From Spirosoma montaniterrae (GTDB lineage: Bacteria; Bacteroidota; Bacteroidia; Cytophagales; Spirosomataceae), in NCBI RefSeq assembly GCF_001988955.1, contig NZ_CP014263.1:2046001-2110000 (forward strand): 64,000 nt of DNA. The letters run 5' to 3'. Positions 52,977 through 60,386 of the stretch are shown one piece after another (position 1 is the first letter of the stretch; every line of letters begins with the position of its first letter). The position numbers were made by a program, and so were the translations under genes. The notes beneath the pieces were generated by a model that saw only the letters and a list, made by a program, of their open reading frames with translations, did not search any database and had not been told where the DNA came from.

Positions 52977-53448
52977 AATAATTAAGCTTATCTTCCATCG
53001 CTATCCACTCCTGAAACACGGCGTCGGCTTCGGGGCGGAGATGCTGTTGCATCGGAATGCTGCGCTGCTCGCGGGGTTTGTCGATTTGTTCGTAAATAAA
53101 CTGATCGTCGAAACCAGCGCGGGCAGCATCGGAATGCAGCGCACCGTATACAATGCGGGCCGGACGCGCCCAATAGATGGCACCCAAACACATGGGGCAG
53201 GGTTCGCAGGACGTGTAGAGGGTGCAGTCGGTAAGCTGAAACGCCCGGAGGTTTTGGCAGGCGTCGCGAATGGCCACCACTTCGGCGTGGGCTGTGGGGT
53301 CGTTGGTGCTGGTAACGCGGTTGCACCCCTGTCCCACCACTTCGCCATTGCGCACAATAACGCAGCCGAATGGCCCGCCCTGCCCGCTATTCATGCCCTC
53401 GCGGGCCAACTCAATTGCTTGTCGAAGAAAATATTCGTCTTGTTCCAT
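52975..53448 (-). CDS. nucleoside/guanine deaminase (CMP/dCMP deaminase fold)
   Basis: ATG at 53448 gives 157 residues; the longer frame only adds the upstream palindrome. Zinc motifs are THAEVVAIRDAC (proton-shuttling Glu in HAE) and TSCEPCPMCLGAIYWA. The C-terminus with FDDQFIYEQIDKP and DAVFQEW is typical of guanine deaminases of the GuaD type rather than tRNA-specific TadA. It would convert guanine to xanthine. It lies upstream of the thiamine pyrophosphokinase gene and downstream of the DUF6992-like gene, all on the minus strand. Confidence 0.85.
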   Translation of the reverse strand: MEQDEYFLRQAIELAREGMNSGQGGPFGCVIVRNGEVVGQGCNRVTSTNDPTAHAEVVAIRDACQNLRAFQLTDCTLYTSCEPCPMCLGAIYWARPARIVYGALHSDAARAGFDDQFIYEQIDKPREQRSIPMQQHLRPEADAVFQEWIAMEDKLNY

Positions 53449-53451
53449 ACA

Positions 53452-53510
53452 GTAACGCGGGTGGAAACCCGCATGACGATTCAACTTGTGCGGGTTTCCA
53501 CCCGCGTTAC
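53452..53510. repeat. perfect 22-bp inverted repeat GTAACGCGGGTGG type
   Basis: 53452-53473 pairs perfectly with 53489-53510; the arms contain GCGGGTGGAAACCCGC, itself palindromic. It starts 3 nt upstream of the deaminase start and ends 2 nt before the stop codon of the upstream gene, filling the gap between two co-directional genes. Confidence 0.9.
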
Positions 53511-53512
53511 GT

Positions 53513-54118
53513 TTAGCGAATCGGTAGTACCAGCCCAACGCCCGACGGCGTGGCCTGTAACAACCGTTCCTGCTGCCGGTCGCCCCGATTCTTGAAAATC
53601 AGATAGTTCACCAAATCGAAGGCAAATAGAAATCCGCCCTGTAGCATGACTGAAGTGCCGTAGCCACGCAATTGGTCGGCCCGGTCGGGGCGGGTTTGTG
53701 CCCGTTCGCGCAAATATAGCCCACCCATCACATAGGCCACATCTAAACCCGTATTTATCAGCAACACCTGTTTCATGTTTTCGTGTTGCCGGATGGCCTG
53801 CGCCAGCGTTTCACCCTCCTCCGTGCGTTTGCGCGAACCGAGCAAACCTACGCCCGCAATTCCCAGATTGAACAGGTTCCAGTACACATTCATCTGATGG
53901 AAATACCGGGTCTCGCCCGACGTTTGCCCGGCGGCAATACTACCTACAGCGATGTTTGCCAGTGCATAACCGCCTAATGTCAGACCGAGCGTTTTCTGGT
54001 GACGAATGCGCTGCTCGCTAAACTGACGAAGGTCGGCGGGCGGGTCGGCGCGTTGGGCCGTAGCCGTACCAAACAGCAGCGAACCCGCCGTTAGCAGCAA
54101 AGAGCGGAGTGGAGTCAT
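53513..54118 (-). CDS. unrecognised small envelope protein (DUF6992-like)
   Basis: The 201-residue product has a signal peptide (MTPLRSLLLTAGSLLFGTATAQ) and three or four moderately hydrophobic helices (LGLTLGGYALANIAVGSIAAG, VYWNLFNLGIAGVGLLG, VLLINTGLDVAYVMGGLYL, LFAFDLVNYLIF). It may belong to DUF6992, a Bacteroidota envelope family of unknown function, but that is from memory. The ATG at 54118 overlaps the stop of mobA by 4 nt, so it is translated together with the molybdenum cofactor gene; a functional tie is not evident. Confidence 0.6.
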   Translation of the reverse strand: MTPLRSLLLTAGSLLFGTATAQRADPPADLRQFSEQRIRHQKTLGLTLGGYALANIAVGSIAAGQTSGETRYFHQMNVYWNLFNLGIAGVGLLGSRKRTEEGETLAQAIRQHENMKQVLLINTGLDVAYVMGGLYLRERAQTRPDRADQLRGYGTSVMLQGGFLFAFDLVNYLIFKNRGDRQQERLLQATPSGVGLVLPIR

Positions 54119-54708
54119 ACTAATTGCCTGTTTATGGGGTCATTCACATTAGTTAGCTCGCGAAGGTCGGGAGCGATGAGCAACCGGGTGGGGTGCTGCA
54201 TAAGTAACTGCCGGGGCGAAAAACAGTTTTGAGCGACAGCCTCCAACGCTACCGGCGCAAACGCAGGTTCGTAAATACCCAGCAACGGGTCGGGCTGCCG
54301 ACCGTCGGTGTCGTAGAAAACCGTCGCCAGCTTCGTTGGGTCGCGGTTCTGCACGAGCGCGTCGAGCGAGCGGGTCGTGAGCAACGGCAAATCACAGGCC
54401 ACCACGAGCCACGCCCCGGCAGAGTCGTACCGAAACGCCGACAGTATACCGTTGAGCGGTCCCGGCCAGTCGAATGCATCTACGATGTACGGTTGCGTCG
54501 TACCGTTTAGTTCAGCCGCCTGCTGCGCATTGACCGACCAGAAGACGCGTTTGCAATAGGGCCGCAATAAATCGGTAAGATGGTCGCGCTGGGGCTTGGC
54601 GTGATACACCAACTGCGACTTGTCGCGGCCCATACGCGTACTGCGGCCACCCGTCAGCACCAATCCGTTGAGCGTTGGCTCAGTCGCGTTTGAAATCGCG
54701 TTTTCCAC
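54115..54708 (-). CDS. mobA: molybdenum cofactor guanylyltransferase-like protein
   Basis: The 197-residue protein has the nucleotidyltransferase start LNGLVLTGGRSTRMGRDKSQLVY, the Mg-binding VVACDLPLLT and the C-terminal LTNVNDPIN of MobA, which links GMP to molybdopterin. The start codon appears to be GTG at 54708 and overlaps the end of moaC by 29 nt in another frame, so both are co-translated. Downstream a 4-nt overlap couples it to the envelope-protein gene. Confidence 0.88.
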   Translation of the reverse strand: MENAISNATEPTLNGLVLTGGRSTRMGRDKSQLVYHAKPQRDHLTDLLRPYCKRVFWSVNAQQAAELNGTTQPYIVDAFDWPGPLNGILSAFRYDSAGAWLVVACDLPLLTTRSLDALVQNRDPTKLATVFYDTDGRQPDPLLGIYEPAFAPVALEAVAQNCFSPRQLLMQHPTRLLIAPDLRELTNVNDPINRQLV

Positions 54709-55147
54709 CCGTTTTTTCTATCAGTTTGATTTCATGAATCACGATGTCGTGCGAAAATGCTTTGCACATGTCGTAGATGGTCAGAGCCGCCACCGACGCG
54801 CCCACTAAGGCTTCCATTTCCACACCCGTCTTGCCTTCTGTCGAAACCAGACAATCGATAAGGGCGTCGTTGCCCTCGGTCGTAATGGTGATTTGGCAGT
54901 TATCCAGACCCAGCGAGTGGCAGAGCGGAATCAGATCGTCGGTACGTTTGGCGGCCATTGTTCCGGCAATGATAGCCGTTTGAAATACCGGTCCTTTTTT
55001 GGTCAGAATATCAGCCCCGTTCAGGTGCTGCATGATCTCGGCGTTGAGCGAAACCACGCTCCGGGCGCGGGCCGTTCGGCGCGTTACGGCCTTGCCGCCC
55101 ACGTCGACCATTGCCGGGTTGCCATCGGCGTTGAGATGAGAGAACAT
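54680..55147 (-). CDS. moaC: cyclic pyranopterin monophosphate synthase (MoaC)
   Basis: The 155-residue protein matches MoaC: MVDVGGKAVTRRTARA, KKGPVFQTAIIAGTMAAKRTDDLIPLCHSL (KGPVFQ, AAKRTDDLIPLCHSL), VSTEGKTGVEMEALVGAS and LTIYDMCKAF with the catalytic lysine and aspartate region. It converts the MoaA product to cyclic pyranopterin monophosphate. The ATG at 55147 abuts a GATGAGT repeat, across which moeA is divergent. moaA, moaD and moaE are not in the window. Confidence 0.95.
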   Translation of the reverse strand: MFSHLNADGNPAMVDVGGKAVTRRTARARSVVSLNAEIMQHLNGADILTKKGPVFQTAIIAGTMAAKRTDDLIPLCHSLGLDNCQITITTEGNDALIDCLVSTEGKTGVEMEALVGASVAALTIYDMCKAFSHDIVIHEIKLIEKTGGKRDFKRD

Positions 55148-55250
55148 AGTGATGAGTGATGAGTGATGAGTGATGAGTGATGAATAATACTACTTTTTCT
55201 TTACATTCATCGTTTAAATTCATCGCTCATCACTCATCACTCATCACTAA
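55148..55250. repeat. inverted repeat of GATGAGT heptads between moaC and moeA
   Basis: Tandem GTGATGA units (55148-55184) face TCATCAC units (55222-55249). One arm touches the moaC ATG; the other ends 5 nt before the probable GTG start of moeA. It therefore holds the whole divergent intergenic region. Confidence 0.9.
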
Positions 55251-55254
55251 AATA

Positions 55255-56463
55255 GTGCTTTCCGTTTTCGACGCCTTCGCCCTTACGCAGCAACACCTGC
55301 TTACGCTGCCCAACGAAACGATTCCGCTGACCGATGCGCTCGGTCGGGTGTTGCGCCAGCCGGTGCGGGCCGACCGCGATTTTCCGCCGTTTCACCGGGT
55401 TGCAATGGATGGTATCGCCATTCGCTTCGCTGACTATGCTGCCGGGCAGCGCACGTTTCCGATCACGGGAACGCAGTTTGCCGGGCAACCGCAACAAACG
55501 CTGACCGAAGCAGGCACGTGTCTGGAAGTAATGACCGGAGCCATGTTGCCGGTCAGCACCGATACGGTAGTGCGCTACGAAGACGTGCAGACCACCCAGA
55601 AACAGGCGACCATTACCGTCGATGATTTGGCAGAAGGCCAGCACGTTCATCATCAGGCTACTGACAGGCGGGCAAACGATGAACTGATGCCAGTCGGCAC
55701 GCAGCTTGGCCCCGCCGAAATAGCGGTGGCGGTGTCGGTCGGGCAGGTACATGTATCGGTTGGTGTGCTGCCCCGCGTGGCGTTGATTTCTACGGGCGAT
55801 GAGTTGGTTGGCATTGCCGATACGCCCCTGCCCTACCAGATTCGGCAATCGAACACGTTTATGCTGCAAGCCGCGCTACGGTCGCTGGGTATTGCGGCCA
55901 CTGTGCATCACATCCGCGACGATAAAGCGTTGCTCCGCGACCGATTGGCTAACCTGCTCGAAACCAACGATATACTAATTGTAAGCGGGGGCGTATCGGC
56001 GGGTAAAGCTGATTTTGTGCCGGGCATTCTGATGGAGTTGGGCGTACAGCAACTTTTCCACAAAATTGACCAGCGGCCCGGCAAACCGCTCTGGTTCGGC
56101 ACCCGCGTGGCCGCTGGCGAACCGCAGCGAACGGTGTTTGGCTTGCCCGGCAACCCGGTCTCAACGGTCTTGTGCGGCTATCGCTATGTGCTGCCCTATC
56201 TGCGGGCCTCGCTCGGTTTGCCGCCCCAACCAGCACAGTTTGCCCAGTTGGCCGCGCCCGTCACGTTCCGCCCCCCACTGACCTATTTTCTGCCCGTGCG
56301 TCTCGCGTCAGAACCCGACGGGCGTACCGTAGCGCATCCGCTGCCGGGTTCGGGTTCGGCTGATTTTGCCAACCTGCTCGATACCAATGCGTTTATGGAA
56401 CTGCCCGCCAGCCGCAGCGAGTTCGGCGCGGGCGAAGCGTTTCAGGTATGGCCGACGCGGTGA
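55255..56463 (+). CDS. moeA: molybdopterin molybdotransferase (MoeA)
   Basis: The 402-residue protein has the MoeA domain order: VFDAFALTQQHLL, RDFPPFHRVAMDGIAI, EVMTGAMLP, STGDELV, and the MoCF core SGGVSAGKADFVPG, HKIDQRPGKPLWFG, VFGLPGNPVS, with a C-terminal domain IV. It inserts molybdate into molybdopterin. Start chosen is GTG at 55255: an upstream ATG at 55177 would translate the repeat (HHSSLIT). The last codons are immediately followed by the promoter of the DUF4254 gene. Confidence 0.92.
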   Translation: MLSVFDAFALTQQHLLTLPNETIPLTDALGRVLRQPVRADRDFPPFHRVAMDGIAIRFADYAAGQRTFPITGTQFAGQPQQTLTEAGTCLEVMTGAMLPVSTDTVVRYEDVQTTQKQATITVDDLAEGQHVHHQATDRRANDELMPVGTQLGPAEIAVAVSVGQVHVSVGVLPRVALISTGDELVGIADTPLPYQIRQSNTFMLQAALRSLGIAATVHHIRDDKALLRDRLANLLETNDILIVSGGVSAGKADFVPGILMELGVQQLFHKIDQRPGKPLWFGTRVAAGEPQRTVFGLPGNPVSTVLCGYRYVLPYLRASLGLPPQPAQFAQLAAPVTFRPPLTYFLPVRLASEPDGRTVAHPLPGSGSADFANLLDTNAFMELPASRSEFGAGEAFQVWPTR

Positions 56464-56470
56464 AAAGGCG

Positions 56471-56478
56471 TATCTTTG
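56471..56478 (+). promoter_or_regulatory. -7 box of the DUF4254 gene
   Basis: TATCTTTG followed by CGGCC matches TAnnTTTG and the style of Cytophagales promoters, 18 nt before the ATG at 56496. Confidence 0.5.
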
Positions 56479-56495
56479 CGGCCCAATCGCTGATT

Positions 56496-57095
56496 ATGAA
56501 CGCTACTTCCGCCAACGATATTTTCCGGCAGAGCATCCGGGATTACCACCGCGCCGACCATGTTGATACGCCCATCGACAACCCTTATCCATCGGGCGAT
56601 TTCGCCCACCTGCTGTACCGCAAAAACTGGATCGACACGGTGCAGTGGCATCTCGAAGACCTCATCCGCAGCCCCGATATACAGCCCGGCGAATTGGTAG
56701 CCGTAAAACGCCGAATCGACCAGTCGAATCAGGACCGGACCGACGTGGTTGAAATCATGGATTCTGTTTTATACCAGCAATTCGCGCAGATTACGCCCAA
56801 ACCCACGGCCAGAATGAACTCCGAAACCCCCGCGTGGCTGCTCGACCGCATGTCGATTCTACAACTGAAAATATACCACTTCGCCGAGCAAACCGACCGC
56901 ACCGACGTTTCGGACGAACACCGGCAACGGGCCGCCCAGAAACTCGCCGTCTTGCAGGAACAGGAAGCCGACCTCGCCCGCTGCTTCGACGAACTGCTCG
57001 ACGACATTCAAACCGGCAACCGCTACGTGAAGGTCTACCGCCAGATGAAAATGTACAACGACCCCACCCTGAATCCGGTGCTGTATAAAAAGTGA
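56496..57095 (+). CDS. DUF4254 protein, companion of GT9 glycosyltransferases
   Basis: ATG at 56496 gives 199 residues, all helical, with NPYPSGDFAHLLYRKNWIDTVQWHLEDLIR (read DFAHLLYRKNWIDTVQWH and LEDLIR), RIDQSNQDRTDVVE, ETPAWLLDRMSILQLKIYHF. DUF4254 proteins of Bacteroidota commonly sit beside heptosyltransferase-like GT9 genes, as here. Their role is not established. The stop codon is part of the following GTGAAAA inverted repeat. Confidence 0.85.
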   Translation: MNATSANDIFRQSIRDYHRADHVDTPIDNPYPSGDFAHLLYRKNWIDTVQWHLEDLIRSPDIQPGELVAVKRRIDQSNQDRTDVVEIMDSVLYQQFAQITPKPTARMNSETPAWLLDRMSILQLKIYHFAEQTDRTDVSDEHRQRAAQKLAVLQEQEADLARCFDELLDDIQTGNRYVKVYRQMKMYNDPTLNPVLYKK

Positions 57096-57162
57096 AAAAT
57101 GAAAAGTGTAGAGTGATAAATGAGGTAACAGGTTCACTTTTAACTTTTCACTTTTCACTCAT
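57093..57162. repeat. inverted repeat of GTGAAAA-type words
   Basis: AGTGAAAAATGAAAAGTGTA followed by GAGTGATAAATGAG faces TTCACTTTTAACTTTTCACT. It supplies the stop codon of the DUF4254 gene and ends 5 nt before the start of the GT9 gene; both are on the plus strand. Confidence 0.9.
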
Positions 57163-57167
57163 ATGAA

Positions 57168-58259
57168 ATGAACATTCTCCTTCTCCGCTTTTCGGCTATG
57201 GGCGACGTAGCCTTGCTGGCACCGGTGGTGCAGGCTTTGACGGCCCGCTACCCGGACGCCCAGGTGACGGTGCTGACCCGTGCCAAGTTCGCGCCGTTTT
57301 TTAGCGGAATACCCAACGTGCGGGTAGTGGGGGCCGATTTTGCCGGACAGCATAACGGATTGGCGGGATTGGTGCGGTTGTTCGGGGAGTTGCGGCAACT
57401 GGCAACGTTCGATATAGTGGCCGATGCTCACCAGAATCTACGGTCGGCAGTGCTTAAAAACCTGTTTCGGCTGTCGGGCGTGCGCGTCGTAACAATCGAT
57501 AAAGGTAGGGCCGAAAAGAAAGCCCTGACCCGTAAAGCCAACAAAGTACGGAGCCATTTACCCCACACGGTTGAGCGATACGCCCGCCTGTTCGATGCCG
57601 CTGATCTGGCGGTAAAACCCGCACCCACGTTCCGGTTTGCTAACCTGGACCCCTCGGCAAAGGCTGACTTATCGGCCTTTTTAGACCGGCAAACGCTCGT
57701 GACCGATGCGCCCTGGTTAGGTATTGCGCCATTCGCCCAGCACGCGCAGAAGATGTGGCCGTTTTCCCGCTACGAACTGCTGCTGGAACAGCTTTACGCC
57801 CGTGGCCCGCTTCAGGTATTTCTGTTTGGGGGTGGTGACGCTGAAATCAGGCAGCTCGACAGCCTGCGACAACGCTTTCCACAGGCCGTTCTGGTGGCCG
57901 GGCAGCTTTCGTTATCGGCAGAATTACAGTTGATTGCGCGACTTGATGCCATGCTCTGCATGGATTCGGGCAATATGCACTTAGCCGCGCTGAGTGGCGT
58001 ACCGGTGGTATCGATCTGGGGCAGTACGCACCCCGACGCCGGTTTCGGACCGTGGGGGCAATCTGATGAGGCAATTGTTCAAATCCCGACCGACGTGCTG
58101 ACCTGCCGCCCCTGTTCTGTGTTTGGCAATAAACCCTGCTGGCGGGGCGATCTGGCCTGTCTAAACAACATTACGGTAGCGGCTGTAGCCGGGCGCATTC
58201 TGGAGCGACTTAATCCAGATTCTCTTTCTGCTGACGCGACTGCTGCTCCTCAAATTTGA
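57168..58259 (+). CDS. glycosyltransferase family 9 (heptosyltransferase-like)
   Basis: The 363-residue protein starts NILLLRFSAMGDVALLAPVV, a GT9 signature, and continues YPDAQVTVLTRAKFAPFF, APFAQHAQKMWP, VFLFGGGDAEI, ARLDAMLCMDSGNMHLAALSGVPVVSIWGSTHPDAGF. GT9 enzymes transfer ADP-heptose or related sugars to the lipopolysaccharide core. It follows the DUF4254 gene. Its 3' end overlaps the end of a second GT9 gene on the opposite strand by 50 nt. Confidence 0.93.
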   Translation: MNILLLRFSAMGDVALLAPVVQALTARYPDAQVTVLTRAKFAPFFSGIPNVRVVGADFAGQHNGLAGLVRLFGELRQLATFDIVADAHQNLRSAVLKNLFRLSGVRVVTIDKGRAEKKALTRKANKVRSHLPHTVERYARLFDAADLAVKPAPTFRFANLDPSAKADLSAFLDRQTLVTDAPWLGIAPFAQHAQKMWPFSRYELLLEQLYARGPLQVFLFGGGDAEIRQLDSLRQRFPQAVLVAGQLSLSAELQLIARLDAMLCMDSGNMHLAALSGVPVVSIWGSTHPDAGFGPWGQSDEAIVQIPTDVLTCRPCSVFGNKPCWRGDLACLNNITVAAVAGRILERLNPDSLSADATAAPQI

Positions 58260-59196
58260 ACGGCAGTTCGTTCATGCAGCGAAAATGTCCTTTTGGACAC
58301 TTCCCCGACCCCGTCAGCGAACACGGACGACACGACAAGCCTGATTTTTCGAGCCGCAGGTAGGACGTTTTGTAGGGCGTTTCCCCAAAATTGGGCGTTG
58401 TGCTGCCCCAGATCGAAAATACTTTCTTGCGAAAGGCTGCCGCAATTTGCATCAACCCCGTATCGTGGCTGAATACCACCCACGCGCCCTGAATAATAGA
58501 TGCCGACTGATTCAGATTAAACAAGCCGCAAGCGTTGTAGATGGCCTTAGTACCTACTTGTTTCTCCACCTGTTCGCCAATTACGCGATCCCGTTTGTCG
58601 CCCAGCAACACAATAGGGTGGTTTATTTTGCTGCACAACTCAACCAATCGTTCAATGGGGAGCCGATTGGTGGCGTGGCGTCCGCCAATGGCGAAGGCTA
58701 TGTAATGGTCGCGGTGCGTAGGCGGTAGCCAATCGGTTTCGACCTGATCTTTATACGGAATAAAGTAATCGAGACCGAAGTCGTCATTTTTAACGCCAAG
58801 CGGTTGCAGGGCTTCCAGATAGCGATCTACCACGTGCTGACTCGGCATAAGATTTACCTTCCAGCGCACGTAGAGCCATTTTCTGAACCCCAGGTTATCA
58901 ACGCTATACGACTGAACACCCAATGCTTTTCTAATGAGCGCGGTGGTGAAGTTATTCTGTAGGTCAATCACGCAGTCGAACTGTTCGGCCCGGAGTTGTC
59001 GAATCAGGCGGTATAAACTACCTGCCTGGTAATGCACTTTATCGATGTACGGATTGCTGTCTACAATCGGCGCATGGTCGGGTTTGGTACAGAAATGCAC
59101 AACGGCTCCCGGCAACTGTTTCTTCAGACAACGCACCACGGGCGTTGACAGAACAATATTACCGATAGACGACATTTGTAAAATTAGAAGTTTCAT
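58210..59196 (-). CDS. glycosyltransferase family 9 (heptosyltransferase-like), second copy
   Basis: ATG at 59196 gives 328 residues: MKLLILQMSSIGNIVLSTPVVRCL, FDCVIDLQNNF, YIAFAIGGRHATNRLP, PIVLLGDKRDR, WVVFSHDTGLMQIAAAF, FSIWGSTTPNFGE and a Cys-rich tail (CRPCSLTGSGKCPKGHF). The tail resembles the corresponding CRPCSVFGNKPCWRG of the first copy, so the two are distant paralogues. It probably adds a core sugar to LPS. A textbook promoter precedes it (TTG, 20 nt, TAAATTTG). Confidence 0.93.
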   Translation of the reverse strand: MKLLILQMSSIGNIVLSTPVVRCLKKQLPGAVVHFCTKPDHAPIVDSNPYIDKVHYQAGSLYRLIRQLRAEQFDCVIDLQNNFTTALIRKALGVQSYSVDNLGFRKWLYVRWKVNLMPSQHVVDRYLEALQPLGVKNDDFGLDYFIPYKDQVETDWLPPTHRDHYIAFAIGGRHATNRLPIERLVELCSKINHPIVLLGDKRDRVIGEQVEKQVGTKAIYNACGLFNLNQSASIIQGAWVVFSHDTGLMQIAAAFRKKVFSIWGSTTPNFGETPYKTSYLRLEKSGLSCRPCSLTGSGKCPKGHFRCMNELPFKFEEQQSRQQKENLD

Positions 59197-59224
59197 TGGT
59201 GAGGCCATACCCGAAACATTTACG

Positions 59225-59255
59225 CAAATTTATTTGATTTATACCGGGTCTGCAA
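59225..59255 (-). promoter_or_regulatory. promoter of the minus-strand GT9 gene
   Basis: On the minus strand TTG (59255-59253), exactly 20 nt, then TAAATTTG (59232-59225). The ATG follows 28 nt later. Confidence 0.7.
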
Positions 59256-59260
59256 ACCGT

Positions 59261-60307
59261 TTAATAAACCCAGAAGCGTGGTTTGTTGGGTGTTCGATAG
59301 ATTGAGTTCTCACATGGAAAGCAGGGTGCCAACGGCGACACGACCACCGGGGGCGACACCTGCGGAATGCCCTGCCCGTTGCCCCGATCTACGTAAAATC
59401 CCCGCTCTGAAATGCCGGTTGCACCAAAGTAACCGTAAACGGGTTCGGCGGCACTGGTCAGATTACGGATGTTACCTTGCACGCTGGCCGGTGCCGGATC
59501 GAACAGCCCGCCCGTGTTGTTGACCAATCCGCGTACACTCTTCCAGAACTGATACGCCCCCCGGCTGATTGCCTGCTGCTGAATCTCCAGATAATAGCGC
59601 GACCGCGACGTATAAGGCACTGTTGTGATGCGCTGACGACTCAGGTTTCTGCCGTTAAAATTTGCGTCGGAACTCACGTTGATACAGTTGTAACACCGCA
59701 CAATGTCCCAGCAGGGCGAGCAACAGAACAGCCCGTTGAACGAACCGTCCGATTGCTCCGTTTTCTGGCAAATGTTGATTGCTTCGTAGTGTGTCCATTC
59801 CCAGCGGTAGAAATTGCCCGCCGTTTCGGGGTCTTTCGTATCGAGATAAACGTCCCAGGTTTCCTCCCGCACCTGTGTTCCGGGCCGCAGTTGATTGTTA
59901 TATTCCGTATACACGTTCAGGATGGGCGGGGCCGCCGTCAGCGTTTCGGCATCCGATTCGAACCGTTGCCCGTTTCGGGTCTGAACCGTTAGTTTATATC
60001 TTCGACCGGCCACGCCCTGCATGCCGTTGGCGCGAGTCTGATACACGCCCGGCGACTGTTCGCGCAGGGCTTCCCGATTCCCCACATTGTCTTCGATGCT
60101 CACTATGGCCCCGGTTTCGAGCAGGTTGATGCCCTTGTTCGAGAAATCGCCCGTGCGCGTAAGCCGCACCGTGTAGGGGCCGGGCTGATCGGTAATCTGG
60201 CCTTCCACTACGAGCGCGGGCGCAATCCGAATGGTTTCGGGCTGGTACTCCGTCACGCAGGAGATTGCTACCACGAGCAGGCTAAGAATGAGGAATGTGC
60301 GTTTCAT
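59261..60307 (-). CDS. DUF4249 lipoprotein
   Basis: ATG at 60307 gives 348 residues with lipoprotein signal KRTFLILSLLVVAISC; the longer frame only translates the repeat. The chain continues ALVVEGQITDQPGPYTVRL, NKGINLLETGAIVSIED, RYKLTVQTRNGQRFESD and a Cys-rich middle (CQKTEQSDGSFNGLFCCSPC). This is the DUF4249 family, which in Bacteroidota is encoded beside TonB-dependent receptors with regulatory N-domains, as here. It may be the surface lipoprotein partner of the receptor. Confidence 0.9.
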   Translation of the reverse strand: MKRTFLILSLLVVAISCVTEYQPETIRIAPALVVEGQITDQPGPYTVRLTRTGDFSNKGINLLETGAIVSIEDNVGNREALREQSPGVYQTRANGMQGVAGRRYKLTVQTRNGQRFESDAETLTAAPPILNVYTEYNNQLRPGTQVREETWDVYLDTKDPETAGNFYRWEWTHYEAINICQKTEQSDGSFNGLFCCSPCWDIVRCYNCINVSSDANFNGRNLSRQRITTVPYTSRSRYYLEIQQQAISRGAYQFWKSVRGLVNNTGGLFDPAPASVQGNIRNLTSAAEPVYGYFGATGISERGFYVDRGNGQGIPQVSPPVVVSPLAPCFPCENSIYRTPNKPRFWVY

Positions 60308-60311
60308 AAAT

Positions 60312-60386
60312 GAGTGAAAGAGCGAAAGAGTGAAAGAGTGAAAGAATGAATGTGCCACTCTTTCGCTCTTTCATTCTTTCGCTCTT
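60312..60386. repeat. inverted repeat of GTGAAAGA/GCGAAAGA words
   Basis: GAGTGAAAGAGCGAAAGAG and repeats (60312-60349) face TCTTTCGCTCTTTCATTC and CGCTCTT (60357-60386). It fills the gap between the TonB receptor stop (TAA at 60387-60385) and the DUF4249 start, both on the minus strand. Confidence 0.9.

Noticed and set aside
52975..53448. tRNA adenosine deaminase TadA
   Set aside because: Zinc motifs are shared, but the C-terminal region and substrate-loop sequence look more like guanine deaminase; not certain.
55177..55254. Upstream ATG start for moeA
   Set aside because: It would translate the GATGAGT repeat (HHSSLIT); the conserved MoeA start fits GTG at 55255.
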